Below the pieces are notes generated by a model. The model had not been told where the DNA came from and did not search any database. It saw nothing but the letters and a program-made list of their open reading frames with translations. A stretch of 64,000 nucleotides of DNA from Nitrospira sp. (lineage in GTDB: Bacteria > Nitrospirota > Nitrospiria > Nitrospirales > Nitrospiraceae): positions 124,001 to 188,000 of the forward strand of contig JARFXO010000001.1 of assembly GCA_029194665.1 (NCBI GenBank). The letters are read 5' to 3'. This document shows positions 16,467-25,759 of this stretch, in pieces (the stretch's first letter is position 1; every line of letters begins with the position of its first letter). A program made the translations under genes and the position numbers.

Positions 16467-17639
16467 TCAATGCGCTCCCGGGAGGTCGCTACTGGTCAAA
16501 GTCTTGCCGATGGACAGCATCATCGCCCGTTCTATAATGTTCTGAAGTTCTCTCACATTGCCAGGAAATAAATACTGTTGAAGCATCGCCACGGCTTTCG
16601 GATCGATATCGGTCACCTCTTTCCCGAGTTCCAGCCCATACTTCATCATGAAGAGCTTGGCCAGGGGTACGATATCCTCGGTGCGGCTCCTGAGCGGCGG
16701 TACGACGAATTGCATCGCGTTGAGCCGAAAAAAGAGGTCCTCTCGAAAACGCCCTGCCGACACTTCCTCCTTAAGATCCCGGTAAGAAGAGGCGATCACG
16801 CGGAAGTCCCCGGAAATATCCTCGACGCCGCCGAGACGGCGAAACGTTCGATCTTGTACGATCCCGAGGAGCTTACCCTGCATCACGAGGTCGAGATCAC
16901 CGATCTCGTCGAAAAACAGCGTGCCGGTTTCCGCTTGATCCAGCAGACCGAGCTTCCTCCGTTCCGCCCCGGCGAAGGCGCCTCGTTCATACCCGAACAG
17001 GTCGCGTTCGAACCGCATGGAGGAAAGAGAGGTGCAACTGATCCTCACAAACGGCCCCTTCGCGCGCCCGCTGTTATGATGAATGACGCGCGCTAAGAAT
17101 TCTTTCCCAGTGCCGGTTTCTCCCATCACGAGGATGGGCATATTCGGGTTCTGAGCCACTTCCCGCACCTGGACCAGCAAGGCTCTCATCGCCGGGCTCT
17201 GTGCGATCAAGTTGCCCAGTTGATATTGATGGGCTTCGTGCTCGATGGTGTAGGATACTCGCCGCTTCAGCAGAATATGCTCAAGAGCGCGCTTGACGAC
17301 CGGCTCCAGTGTTTCAAGATCGACCGTTTTAATGAGAAAATCAAATGCCCCGAGCTTCATGGCTTCAACCGCATCCTCTACGGTTCCATATGCGGTCAGC
17401 AGGATGACGAGGGCGTCGCAGCCTTTGGGACGAAGCGCTTGCAGAACCTCGATCCCGGTCATGCCGGGCATCTTCAGGTCGAGCAAGATCAAGTCCGGCA
17501 CATCCTCTTCGACCGCGGCCAGGAGTTCTTCGCCGGATTGAAACGACCGAACCCGGTGCTGCATACGAGAAAGCAGTTTGTCGAGTGCGTTGCGAAATGC
17601 AGCTTGGTCGTCGACGACGAAAATACTCGCTTGCATCAT
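16467..17639 (-). CDS. EBP-like response regulator without DNA-binding domain, GAFAGA loop
   Basis: A 390-aa protein with an intact receiver (L-L-D-L-K-M-P) and AAA+ domain (GETGTGKE, REDLFFRLN), but it ends right after the AAA+ lid at L-T-S-S-D-L-P, with no helix-turn-helix. The sigma-54 contact loop reads GAFAGA: the Thr central to sigma-54 contact is Ala (codon GCC). The preceding segment is also altered, with E-R-D-L-F-G where E-S-E-L-F-G is usual. It is closely related to the complete EBP at 13065 and sits upstream of the kinase. It might titrate phosphate, form mixed hexamers or be degenerating. Start ATG 17639 follows GAGAGG. Confidence 0.88.
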   Translation of the reverse strand: MMQASIFVVDDQAAFRNALDKLLSRMQHRVRSFQSGEELLAAVEEDVPDLILLDLKMPGMTGIEVLQALRPKGCDALVILLTAYGTVEDAVEAMKLGAFDFLIKTVDLETLEPVVKRALEHILLKRRVSYTIEHEAHQYQLGNLIAQSPAMRALLVQVREVAQNPNMPILVMGETGTGKEFLARVIHHNSGRAKGPFVRISCTSLSSMRFERDLFGYERGAFAGAERRKLGLLDQAETGTLFFDEIGDLDLVMQGKLLGIVQDRTFRRLGGVEDISGDFRVIASSYRDLKEEVSAGRFREDLFFRLNAMQFVVPPLRSRTEDIVPLAKLFMMKYGLELGKEVTDIDPKAVAMLQQYLFPGNVRELQNIIERAMMLSIGKTLTSSDLPGAH

Positions 17640-17827
17640 GGGAGAGCCTCTCATGGCATGCTACTGTATGCGAAGTTACGCTGCAAGGTGTTGACGACGA
17701 CCACTTTGTGGAAGGGAAATCGATGACATTCGGTAGGGACAGGCACCCTGTGACTAAACCGAGAACTTGCGACCCTACGACATCGGCTGAGAACTTAAAG
17801 TGAAGTCCAATGCCTCACAAGCGAGCC

Positions 17828-19591
17828 TCACCCATAGGCCAGAGCCTCATCCGATTGGCTCACTCGGTAGGCCAAACGATGGTCTGAATGAGAAAGGAAA
17901 TGTTGAGTTCCAATGATTACGCACTTACGACCCTCTTTCACATGTTGATCTCGATACCGATGCAAATACTCCATCGCAGTGTGATCCACCACATGCCCAG
18001 CCAAGATGATCATGAAGTTGTCCCTGTGATTAGGGAGGGTCTTGAGTTTGTCGTCGAGTTTCAACAAATTCATGCAGCTGAGCGATGAGAGGTAGATCTT
18101 GTAAGGGTGCTTCATATTTTTTGCCGCGACACTCATGACGGGGAGAGATCCTTTTCTACTGGTGCGCCCATCTCCGATTCGGATAACGGGATCTCGGAAT
18201 AGCTCTCCAAATGCGGCCCAGAGGCGGGTGGAGAAGGATGCAGTGTGACCGGCATGGGATTGCTGTTCCATCGTCAGCGCCTTTGCCACATCAAAGCAAA
18301 GCACGAGCACCTTCGTCACGGTTCCTGCGATGACTCCCGACAAGATGTTTGATGTGTAGAGTGTGACCGCGACACAGACGGACGCGACCAGGAGTTGCTC
18401 GACCCCGATCGAAAAAACCTTTAAAAAGATTCTCGGCGCACAGAGTTTCCATCCGATGAAGATGAGCAACGCAGCCAGGACGGTGAGTGGGATTCTGTTG
18501 ATAAGGCCGGTGCCGACCCAGACAAAGAGCGCCAAGAACAGGGCGTGGTAGAAATTCGCCCATAGTGTTCGCCCTCCTGCGATGACGTTTGCCGTACTCT
18601 TGATTCCCCCTGGAATAATCGTCAATCCGCCGGCTAACCCAGAGAGGATGTTGGATATACCCATGGCCCGAAGCGTGACAGTAGGGTCCGATTTTCTGGT
18701 GAATGGGTCGATTCTATCGATGGCGGCAATGGTGGCCAAGGTCTCCATTCCATCGATCAACGTCAGGGTGATAACCGTGGTCAGCAACGTAAACCATAGT
18801 TCCGGGCGCTGCCATATCCCCGAGAAATTGGGGAAATGGAATCCTTGGATCAGAGCATCTTTAGGGACATGGATCAAATAGGCCTCGGGGATGTGCAGCA
18901 TCCACCCGGCTATCCCGCCCAAGGCAACGGCTAAGAGAGGTGCAGGAATATTCCTCGCCCAGCTTTGGTTCTTGACCGTATTGCTGTCGAGCGCGAAGAG
19001 CAGGGCCAAGGTAATGCCTCCGACGGCGAAGATCTCGAAGTTCATCCCCATGATCTGCGCGGGGATGAGGATGATGGCTTCCGGAATCGATTTAGTTGAA
19101 AGCGTCAGGTGGCCGAGGAGTGAGGGAATCTGCTTGATGATAATCAGCATCCCGATGGCGGCCAACATGCCATGGAGCACCGACATCGGAAAGTACATGA
19201 CGAAACGGCCGACCTTATAGATGCTCAAAAATATCTGTACTGCTCCAGTAAAGAAAATGGCCACAAGCACCAGAGGGTACCCTGCCTCAAGATCTCCCTG
19301 ACCGAGAGCCAGAATACCAGCCAGTAGAGCTGGTGCGAGGCCTGCTGCTGGTCCGCTGATGGTGATATAAGATCCGCCGAGAAGAGGAAAGACGAGTCCT
19401 GCGATGATGGCTGAGATCACTCCTGCAATCGGAGCTGCACCTGAGGCGAGTGCAATGCCCAGAGAAAGTGGAAGTGCCACCAGCGCAACTTGTAACCCAG
19501 CTACTAGGTCATACCGCCAATGTATTAAGCCAGGTATCCCGTTCTGTGGTGTTTCGCCCTGAGGCCCAGCCAGATGTTCAAATGGCGACAT
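17828..19591 (-). CDS. SulP-family anion transporter
   Basis: A 587-aa inner membrane permease with about 10-12 hydrophobic segments in the first ~430 residues. The SulP signature regions are present (GSYITISGPAAG; LATIAAIDRIDPF; GGLTIIPGGIKS). It ends in a cytoplasmic STAS-like domain (about 480-580) of low conservation. Substrates in the family are sulfate, bicarbonate and other anions. The GMETLATIAAIDR stretch resembles proteins annotated as bicarbonate or carbonic-anhydrase-associated SulPs, and a periplasmic carbonic anhydrase lies 8 kb away, so bicarbonate is plausible but not shown. Confidence 0.88.
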   Translation of the reverse strand: MSPFEHLAGPQGETPQNGIPGLIHWRYDLVAGLQVALVALPLSLGIALASGAAPIAGVISAIIAGLVFPLLGGSYITISGPAAGLAPALLAGILALGQGDLEAGYPLVLVAIFFTGAVQIFLSIYKVGRFVMYFPMSVLHGMLAAIGMLIIIKQIPSLLGHLTLSTKSIPEAIILIPAQIMGMNFEIFAVGGITLALLFALDSNTVKNQSWARNIPAPLLAVALGGIAGWMLHIPEAYLIHVPKDALIQGFHFPNFSGIWQRPELWFTLLTTVITLTLIDGMETLATIAAIDRIDPFTRKSDPTVTLRAMGISNILSGLAGGLTIIPGGIKSTANVIAGGRTLWANFYHALFLALFVWVGTGLINRIPLTVLAALLIFIGWKLCAPRIFLKVFSIGVEQLLVASVCVAVTLYTSNILSGVIAGTVTKVLVLCFDVAKALTMEQQSHAGHTASFSTRLWAAFGELFRDPVIRIGDGRTSRKGSLPVMSVAAKNMKHPYKIYLSSLSCMNLLKLDDKLKTLPNHRDNFMIILAGHVVDHTAMEYLHRYRDQHVKEGRKCVIIGTQHFLSHSDHRLAYRVSQSDEALAYG

Positions 19592-19787
19592 CGCACTCTC
19601 GTCCCTTCGAGACGCGCCTAGACTCGGCGTTCACTGATTCACGAAGCACATCCGGTGCCTACGTTATGAACCGACTCGGTTCACTCTAGAAAGACGCACA
19701 GTGCATAAATGATCAATAGTTACAATTAGTTGAATCGCGTCTCACGTATGAGTTCCTAACCCATTGTCATTGTGTGATTATTGAAAC

Positions 19788-19825
19788 GAGCGTATTGATC
19801 GTGATGATGCGGTGCGAATACGCTC
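19788..19825. repeat. inverted repeat upstream of SulP and arfB
   Basis: GAGCGTATT and AATACGCTC are 9-bp perfect inverted arms around a 20-base loop. The repeat lies in the 349-bp gap between divergent SulP (minus) and arfB (plus). It may be a regulatory site for either gene. Nothing else is recognisable in that gap. Confidence 0.35.
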
Positions 19826-19940
19826 TCTTTGAAGAGGCGTTCCTATATTGGTGTTGTTGAAGTTAGAGAGGGGAAACGGGAGGAGGTCCGTTGTGGGGCC
19901 ACTCGTTGCGCCTGGATATTGACTGTGCTAGCTATTTATC

Positions 19941-20354
19941 ATGCTGCACATTTCATCGTCCATTGGCATTCCAGATTGCGAGATGGAGATACACGGCATT
20001 CGGTCGCAAGGTACAGGTGGGCAGAACGTCAACAAAGTCTCGACCGCCATCCATCTGCAATTCGATATCCATAGGTCATCTTTGCCGCAACTCTATAAAG
20101 ATGCCCTGTTGAGGTTGCGGGATCACCGCATCTCAGCCGATGGAGTGATCACGATTAAGGCTCAGCAATACCGCACGCAGGAGCGCAACCGTGAGGATGC
20201 GCTGAACCGCTTACGGACACTCATACAACGTGCGGCGATTCCTCGCAAGAAGCGAAAAGCCACCGTACCGACCAGGAGTTCTCAGGAGCGACGGATTGAG
20301 GGCAAGAAGCGTCAGGGGCGCTTGAAGGCGCTTAGGGGAACAGTTGAGCGATGA
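19941..20354 (+). CDS. arfB: alternative ribosome-rescue factor ArfB (peptidyl-tRNA hydrolase)
   Basis: A 137-aa release-factor-like protein that frees ribosomes stalled on broken mRNA. The catalytic motif is clear: R-S-Q-G-T-G-G-Q-N-V-N-K-V-S-T-A, with the GGQ hydrolysing the peptidyl-tRNA bond. The tail is strongly basic (R-K-K-R-K-A then EGKKRQGRLK), as needed to enter the empty mRNA channel. Length is normal for YaeJ/ArfB. It is the only plus-strand gene in its neighbourhood and has a decayed partial copy at about 11931-12050. Confidence 0.92.
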   Translation: MLHISSSIGIPDCEMEIHGIRSQGTGGQNVNKVSTAIHLQFDIHRSSLPQLYKDALLRLRDHRISADGVITIKAQQYRTQERNREDALNRLRTLIQRAAIPRKKRKATVPTRSSQERRIEGKKRQGRLKALRGTVER

Positions 20355-20408
20355 GAGAGGGTGGCTTCGTTGATGTCGAGCTGGGCTAGGAACGGTATTC
20401 CTTGGTTG

Positions 20409-21047
20409 TTACCGCGCGTTGGCTCGTGCCTGCTGCAGTACTGCTTCGGCCTCCGGGACGAACTCAATCTGCTTGTATTCCTTAGCTAAGGCCAGCGCAT
20501 CGGCGGCCAGTGCCACGGCTTCCTGGTGGTGGCCGTGCTGGCACCGAACCTTGGCGAGTGCCAACCGAGCATTGACTGCTTCGGGTGCCTGCTTGATGAC
20601 TTGTTGCAAAAGTCGCTCACCTTGTTCTGAGTCACCTCCAAGGACGCTGGGAAGCCTCACCAGCAAGGTACCCTTGGCCGAGCGCGCACCGATGTGAGTT
20701 GGATCAAGTTCGAGAGTCCGGTCGATTTCCTTCATCATGCGTCGAAGCCCGAAGAGGGAGGTGAGGGATTCTCCGTCGATGCGGAGCAGCTCCCCCAGAT
20801 TGCAAAACAGCGCAAAGTGGGCATCGGCGCTTCCTTCATCGGCTGCCACCGCACGCTCGCCCAAGGTCTGCCCCTGTTGGAAATGAGCCAGGCGCGTGGC
20901 ACGATCCATGGCGAGTCTCCCGAGATTACATTCCGCGAGAGCCTGTCTGGCAAGACGGTGGCTCGACTCCTGTGCCGTGGACTGCATCGGCAAGAAGGAC
21001 AGGCTGCTTACCAGAACAACCAGTAGGAGGGTCTTCATCCGTATCAT
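20409..21047 (-). CDS. exported TPR-repeat protein
   Basis: A 212-aa protein with a cleavable signal peptide (about 1-25, ending S-T-A-Q-E). Helical repeats typical of tetratricopeptide proteins follow (AVAADEGSADAHFALFCNLG; ELDPTHIGARSAKGTLLV; QAPEAVNARLALAKVRCQHG). It probably works in the periplasm as a protein-protein scaffold. It follows fabI by 31 bases on the same strand and may be the last gene of that run. The partner is unknown. Confidence 0.8.
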   Translation of the reverse strand: MIRMKTLLLVVLVSSLSFLPMQSTAQESSHRLARQALAECNLGRLAMDRATRLAHFQQGQTLGERAVAADEGSADAHFALFCNLGELLRIDGESLTSLFGLRRMMKEIDRTLELDPTHIGARSAKGTLLVRLPSVLGGDSEQGERLLQQVIKQAPEAVNARLALAKVRCQHGHHQEAVALAADALALAKEYKQIEFVPEAEAVLQQARANAR

Positions 21048-21078
21048 TCACACACCCAATGGCTTGGTCGTCGATAGG

Positions 21079-21870
21079 TCAGGAGATTCCCTGTCCCCCG
21101 GAAACCATCATGCCTAGGATATTGAATCCTCCATCTACGTAGATGACTTCGCCGGTAATGCCCCGCCCCAGTGAACTGACCAAGAACAATGCGGTGTCGC
21201 CGACCTCGCTCTGCTCGGTTGGGCGACGGAGCGGCGCAAATTCCTTATGGAGGTCCACCATCTTGGTGATGCCTGAAACCCCGCGCGCGGCCAGCGTCTT
21301 GATCGGTCCAGCGGAGATCGCATTCACGCGAATGTTGAGGGGGCCGAGATCGTAAGCCAAGTAGCGAACGGTCGCTTCGAGTGCAGCTTTCGCGACCCCC
21401 ATCACATTGTAATGGGGTACGACGCGCTCGCTCCCGAGATAGGTGAGGGTGAGGATGGAGCCTCCGGCGGCCATCAACGGCAAGGCGGCCCTTGCGACAG
21501 CCACGAGAGAATAGGCGCTGATGTCGAGCGCCGTTGCAAACCCTTGTCGAGTGGTATTCACGAATTGTCCGCTCAGCTCTTCCCGGGGGGCGAAGGCCAG
21601 GGAGTGGACAAGGAAGTCGATTTGTCCGGCTTCCTTCTGGACCTGCTGCATGAGCGATGTGATCTCTCCATCGTTGGTCACATCGCAGGGGAACGCTCTC
21701 GCGCCCGGCAAGGTGGCGGCGAGCTCTTCCACATTTTGTTTCAGTCGTTCATTTTGATAATTGAAGATGAGATGAGCTCCCTGACCGGCCGTCGATTCCG
21801 CGATGGCCCAAGCGATGCTGTGCTTATTCGCCACGCCGATGATGAGTCCTTTTTTCCCCTCGAGCAACAT
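21079..21870 (-). CDS. fabI: enoyl-[acyl-carrier-protein] reductase (NADH), FabI
   Basis: A 263-aa short-chain dehydrogenase that performs the last reduction of each fatty-acid elongation cycle. The NADH-binding start is LLEGKKGLIIGVANKHSIAW, the form specific to FabI. The active site is the Tyr and Lys in Y-N-V-M-G-V-A-K (Tyr-x6-Lys), and the substrate-loop region AGPIKTLAARGV is typical. I use ATG 21870, which gives the usual M-L-L-E-G-K start, although GTG 21876 also has a ribosome-binding site. It lies downstream of the NUDIX gene on the same strand. Confidence 0.94.
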   Translation of the reverse strand: MLLEGKKGLIIGVANKHSIAWAIAESTAGQGAHLIFNYQNERLKQNVEELAATLPGARAFPCDVTNDGEITSLMQQVQKEAGQIDFLVHSLAFAPREELSGQFVNTTRQGFATALDISAYSLVAVARAALPLMAAGGSILTLTYLGSERVVPHYNVMGVAKAALEATVRYLAYDLGPLNIRVNAISAGPIKTLAARGVSGITKMVDLHKEFAPLRRPTEQSEVGDTALFLVSSLGRGITGEVIYVDGGFNILGMMVSGGQGIS

Positions 21871-21979
21871 GAGCACTCTTCTCCTTCTTGAAGCTCAACG
21901 ACATGAGCGTTGATTACGATTCACGTTTCGCACAACTCTGATCCAGACCGACTCCAATGGTGCCCCCACCTCGCCCTGA

Positions 21980-22519
21980 TCAGCGGCAATCGCTCTTTCG
22001 GATAAAGACCGCTTGAAGGCCGACGATCGTTTTCCCATCTCGGATTGTACCATCTTGAATTCGTGCGATCGCCTGATGCAGCGGCATTTCGATGATCTCC
22101 AGCACTTCATCTCGATCCAGGTTCTGACGCCCTTTCGTGAGACCGATGGCCTTGTATACATGAATCACTTCGTCGGCAAAGCCGGGAGCCGTAAAGATAC
22201 TCGAGAGTAACTCAAACGAGGATGCTCGATAGCCGACTTCTTCTTCCAGTTCTCGTGCGGCGCAATCTAAGGGATCTTCTCCGGGAGCAAGCTTTCCCGC
22301 TGGAATTTCGTAAATGAATCCGCCGGCAGCATGGCGGAACTGCCTGATTAAGACCACCGTACCATCGTCTTTGATAGGGACCACCGCTGCCGCCCCCGGA
22401 TGACGGATTGTTTCGAGGTCAACCGTCACCCCATTCGGTAACTGGACGGTGTCGATGTTGAGAGTGATCACCTTCCCTGAATAGATGTTGCGAACCATTG
22501 GATGTTCCATTTCGGTCAT
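21980..22519 (-). CDS. NUDIX hydrolase, ADP-ribose pyrophosphatase type
   Basis: A 179-aa hydrolase with an intact Nudix box, G-K-L-A-P-G-E...ARELEEEVGY, which binds the metal-pyrophosphate of a nucleoside diphosphate substrate. The VLIRQFRHAAGGFIYEIPAGK segment and overall size fit ADP-ribose pyrophosphatases (NudF-like). The long upstream extension of the frame overlaps gcvT and is not protein-like, so I start at ATG 22519; ATG 22510 is an alternative, and neither has a strong ribosome-binding site. Confidence 0.88.
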   Translation of the reverse strand: MTEMEHPMVRNIYSGKVITLNIDTVQLPNGVTVDLETIRHPGAAAVVPIKDDGTVVLIRQFRHAAGGFIYEIPAGKLAPGEDPLDCAARELEEEVGYRASSFELLSSIFTAPGFADEVIHVYKAIGLTKGRQNLDRDEVLEIIEMPLHQAIARIQDGTIRDGKTIVGLQAVFIRKSDCR

Positions 22520-22565
22520 GCTGTTCAGCCGTTGGGCCGGCCGCAAGGGCGAGATTGCGCTCCTG

Positions 22566-23669
22566 CTATTTGGAGTTTCGCTTGTAGAACGGCGGCCTGA
22601 CGACCTTTGCCGGAACCGCCTTCCCTCGAATGTCGATGAAGAGATCCGTCCCGAGTTCGGCATGCTCGAATGATACATACCCTAAGCCGATCCCCTTCTG
22701 CAGAAGAGGGGAAAGATTGCCGCTGGTGACTTCTCCGATGGGAGACTGGGGTGACGATGCAGAGAGAATCTTGAAGCCATGGCGAGGAACGCCTTTCTCC
22801 AACAACTCAAAGCCGACGAATCGGCGGGACGGGCCCGCTTGTCGTTGAATCAACAAGGCAGTCTGGCCGACAAATTCCCCCTTCTCGAAACGCACGGCCC
22901 ATTCCGCTCCAGCATCGATCGGCGTCGTGTGTTCATCGATATCGTTGCCATACAGCAGATAACCCATCTCGAGACGCAGGAGATCCCGTGCCCCGAGTCC
23001 CGCCGGTTTCAAACCGTAGGATTTGCCTGTAGCAAACAGCTTATCCCAGAGGGTCGAGACTTGTCCGTAGACATAGAACTCGTAGCCGAATTCTCCGGTA
23101 TAGCCCGTTCTCGCCGCCAGGCATTCGACATCTGCGACACGCACCATCGCTGATTCTCTGAGCTTCAGCTGTTCCAGCTGGGACAATCCTAGCGATGCGA
23201 CGATCGCTCGCGCAGCCGGGCCCTGCAAGGCGATCTGCGCGATCTCTGCTGAACGGTCGGAGACCTGACAGCCAGGAACTCCCCGACTGTGCTCCGTGAG
23301 CCAGGACAGGATCTTGGCTCGATTGGACGCGTTGACGCATAAAAGAAATTCTCCGGCGTTCGCCATCCGATAGACGAAGACATCGTCCATGATGCCGCCC
23401 TGCTCGTTACAGATCATCGAGTACTGCGCCTGCCTGGGCCGCAGCGCTGTGAGATCGTTCGTCGTCATGCGTTGAAGGAAGGCTTCCGCGCCGGAGCCGG
23501 TGACGACAATCCGCCCCATATGGCTGACATCGAAGAGACCCGCCTTGCTTCGAACGGTATGATACTCATCCACAACGCCGCTGTACTGGATGGGCATTTC
23601 CCACCCCGTGAAATCGACGAGTTTCGCCCCGGCGACGCGATGTTGTGCGATGAGAGGCGTGTGCTGCAC
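22566..23669 (-). CDS. gcvT: glycine cleavage system aminomethyltransferase (T protein)
   Basis: A 367-aa tetrahydrofolate-dependent enzyme that takes the methylene group from the H-protein-bound aminomethyl intermediate. Family signatures are VDFTGWEMPIQY near the start, FDVSHMGR, R-T-G-Y-T-G-E-F-G-Y-E and LLRLEMGYLLYG. I start at GTG 23669, eight bases after the FKBP stop, because V-Q-H-T-P-L aligns with the usual GcvT N terminus; an in-frame TTG at 23699 would overlap FKBP. The other glycine-cleavage genes (gcvH, gcvP) are not in the window. Confidence 0.94.
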   Translation of the reverse strand: MQHTPLIAQHRVAGAKLVDFTGWEMPIQYSGVVDEYHTVRSKAGLFDVSHMGRIVVTGSGAEAFLQRMTTNDLTALRPRQAQYSMICNEQGGIMDDVFVYRMANAGEFLLCVNASNRAKILSWLTEHSRGVPGCQVSDRSAEIAQIALQGPAARAIVASLGLSQLEQLKLRESAMVRVADVECLAARTGYTGEFGYEFYVYGQVSTLWDKLFATGKSYGLKPAGLGARDLLRLEMGYLLYGNDIDEHTTPIDAGAEWAVRFEKGEFVGQTALLIQRQAGPSRRFVGFELLEKGVPRHGFKILSASSPQSPIGEVTSGNLSPLLQKGIGLGYVSFEHAELGTDLFIDIRGKAVPAKVVRPPFYKRNSK

Positions 23670-23676
23670 CGTGAAG

Positions 23677-24120
23677 CTACCGTATCCCGAGCAGCTCAAC
23701 GTCGAAGATCAGCGTGGCGTTCGGTGGGATTACGCCACCCGCGCCCCGCGGTCCGTATCCCAAATCGGATGGGATGGTGAGTTTTCGCTTGCCTCCCACC
23801 TTCATTCCCTGCACCCCTTCGTCCCAGCCTTTAATAACTCGCCCGGCTCCGAGAGGAAACGAGAAGGGCTGTCCACGATCGACGGAGCTATCGAACTTTT
23901 TACCGTTCTCCAGCCAACCGGTATAGTGGACGTTCGCCGTTTTCCCGGCAACCGCCACCTCTCCGGTGCCGACCACCTGATCCACGTATTTGAGCCCGGA
24001 CGATGTGGTGATTTCCTGCGCGTTTGACGGTTGTTCGCTTGATGCCATAGCCCCTCCCCATCCGAATGTTGATGCGAGAACCAACATCGCAAAGATAGAT
24101 ACAATGTATCGAGGTTTCAT
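23677..24120 (-). CDS. FKBP-type peptidyl-prolyl isomerase, exported
   Basis: A 147-aa folding catalyst with a signal peptide (about 1-25, ending G-A-M-A-S) and one FKBP domain. Visible landmarks are [16 protein letters not shown], the [15 protein letters not shown] segment and [19 protein letters not shown]. It should act in the periplasm on proline-containing substrates. ATG 24120 is chosen because AAGGAG sits seven bases upstream; the longer frame to 24249 lacks protein-like sequence. It is followed directly by gcvT. Confidence 0.92.
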   Translation of the reverse strand: MKPRYIVSIFAMLVLASTFGWGGAMASSEQPSNAQEITTSSGLKYVDQVVGTGEVAVAGKTANVHYTGWLENGKKFDSSVDRGQPFSFPLGAGRVIKGWDEGVQGMKVGGKRKLTIPSDLGYGPRGAGGVIPPNATLIFDVELLGIR

Positions 24121-24181
24121 ACGAGTCTCCTTCATTTCATTGTATGGCATGGGAGAGACGGCGTGGTCAACTATGGAATTG

Positions 24182-25351
24182 CTAGGAATTCCGTTCGGCA
24201 AAGAGCGCCAGACTAGCCGTGTACCCATGCAAGAAATTGCGGTTTCCAATGGGCCCTATCTCCCCTTGCGCAAAGAAACCCGCGATGGGAATCGGTCCCA
24301 GACGTTCCGTAGTCGTGGCCGCATCGTGGTTCGGCCGCCCAAAGAGCCCTCGACCACGGCCGCAACAGCTGAAGAGGAGCCCGCCGAGCGGAGGATGCCG
24401 ATGGCGGGCTCGGTCGGTCGCCAACAGAAGGTTCAAATCTTCCGCTGCTGATTCAGCATCGCGCAGATGGAACTGCACGGTCTGGCCTTCTTGCACCACA
24501 TCGCCGATGGCGATAGCACCAGTGGTACGGTCGGCTCCGAGGAGATTCCGAATGAGAAAGTCTCCCCGCTCGAAGCGATTCCGATGTTCGTCGATCACGA
24601 TACCGAGATGTAGCGCCCGATGAGCGCGCTGCCGGTCTTCGTGCGTCAGCGATTCGAAGATTGCCTGCAATCGCTCCAAAGCCGGCACGCCCCCAAGTTC
24701 GTGAATGAAATTGCGTTCGGCCTTCGTCACGACGAACCGGTCACCGATCAGGCGACAGCCCTGGGAGATGATCGGCCGAATATCCACGGCCCCCGTGAGA
24801 CGGACACCCACTAACCCGCCATCGAGGACTTGATCGTTGAGGACCAATCGATTCATGCCGGCCTCTTGTCCACCTCCGGCCAATCCTCCGACCGCCTTCG
24901 TTCCAGGATAGCGCTCCTCCATAAGCCCAAGGATATCCTGAACCGGCACGGTGAATGGATCGGCGAGTAAGAGGAACGACGCCTCTGGAACGCCCGGCTC
25001 TGGCCATCCCGAGAGGTGAAATTGATCGTGCGCCGATGAAAACGATGATCGCAGCGGGTGAAGGTTGACGTGGGGAAGGACGGCGGCCCAGACGGTGATC
25101 GCCGGGACGGTTTCCAATTCCTCTGCTCCGGCGATCACGCCCTCTCCACTGCAGCCGATCAGGAGGCTTGGACGAAGGGTCTCCCTCAGCACATGGACCA
25201 AGAGGTCGGCCTCGGCGACGTGATGCGCTGAAAAGAAAACGCAAGCAAGGTCGATGGGGGCGTCATTCAACTGCGTCCGAATGTCCTGGACCACGGCCCG
25301 CGCCGCGGATTCCGTCTCTTCTGTTTTTGAGAGGGCCACGGCAAATTGCAC
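24182..25351 (-). CDS. FIST sensory-domain protein
   Basis: A 389-aa protein with FIST_N (about 1-200) and FIST_C (about 215-380) domains; FIST modules are thought to bind small ligands such as amino acids. Supporting stretches are [47 protein letters not shown] and LLFSCCGRG. There is no kinase, GGDEF or methyl-accepting output. I start at GTG 25351, giving V-Q-F-A-V-A-L-S, which fits the family N terminus; the frame extends upstream but overlaps the 75-aa gene. It is probably co-transcribed with that small gene. Confidence 0.85.
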   Translation of the reverse strand: MQFAVALSKTEETESAARAVVQDIRTQLNDAPIDLACVFFSAHHVAEADLLVHVLRETLRPSLLIGCSGEGVIAGAEELETVPAITVWAAVLPHVNLHPLRSSFSSAHDQFHLSGWPEPGVPEASFLLLADPFTVPVQDILGLMEERYPGTKAVGGLAGGGQEAGMNRLVLNDQVLDGGLVGVRLTGAVDIRPIISQGCRLIGDRFVVTKAERNFIHELGGVPALERLQAIFESLTHEDRQRAHRALHLGIVIDEHRNRFERGDFLIRNLLGADRTTGAIAIGDVVQEGQTVQFHLRDAESAAEDLNLLLATDRARHRHPPLGGLLFSCCGRGRGLFGRPNHDAATTTERLGPIPIAGFFAQGEIGPIGNRNFLHGYTASLALFAERNS

Positions 25352-25430
25352 GATCTCGTCTCGTGATGTGGAAGGGTGGTCGATGAGCCCGGCATGAGTG
25401 AGGGGCGCGCGGGCTCGCCACAGGATCGAG

Positions 25431-25658
25431 TCAGACTCCTGGATCCATCCGCTGAGCCCTGGTCTGCGCCAATTTCTTATAATATCGCCACAGGTAGGAA
25501 TGGTAGTCGTCCACCTGCGCAAGGAGGTAGTGGAGTTCTGTCGGATCCTCTGTTTCCAGGGCATGGATCATCCTGGTTTTTAGGAACTCACCGAAGGCTT
25601 CGGTCTTCTGCACCGCGGTCAGCAGTTGCAACCCGCCCCCGATCTGGTAGTCACCCAT
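25431..25658 (-). CDS. 75-aa helical protein upstream of the FIST gene
   Basis: A small protein starting at ATG 25658 behind a strong AGGAGGG site. It has no signal peptide or membrane helix. The sequence reads as amphipathic helices (AVQKTEAFGEFLKTRMIHAL; ELHYLLAQVDDYHSYLWRYY) with a basic end. I recognise no family. The stop lies 79 bases ahead of the preferred FIST start, so the two may be functionally linked. Confidence 0.7.
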   Translation of the reverse strand: MGDYQIGGGLQLLTAVQKTEAFGEFLKTRMIHALETEDPTELHYLLAQVDDYHSYLWRYYKKLAQTRAQRMDPGV

Positions 25659-25759
25659 ACCACCCTCCTGGTTGACGTTCAGAAGGATAGCGAGGGAATC
25701 GCTACATTTGCAAGCTTGGCTCACTTTACAGCAGGCGCTCAAGATTCAGGTGATCAGTT

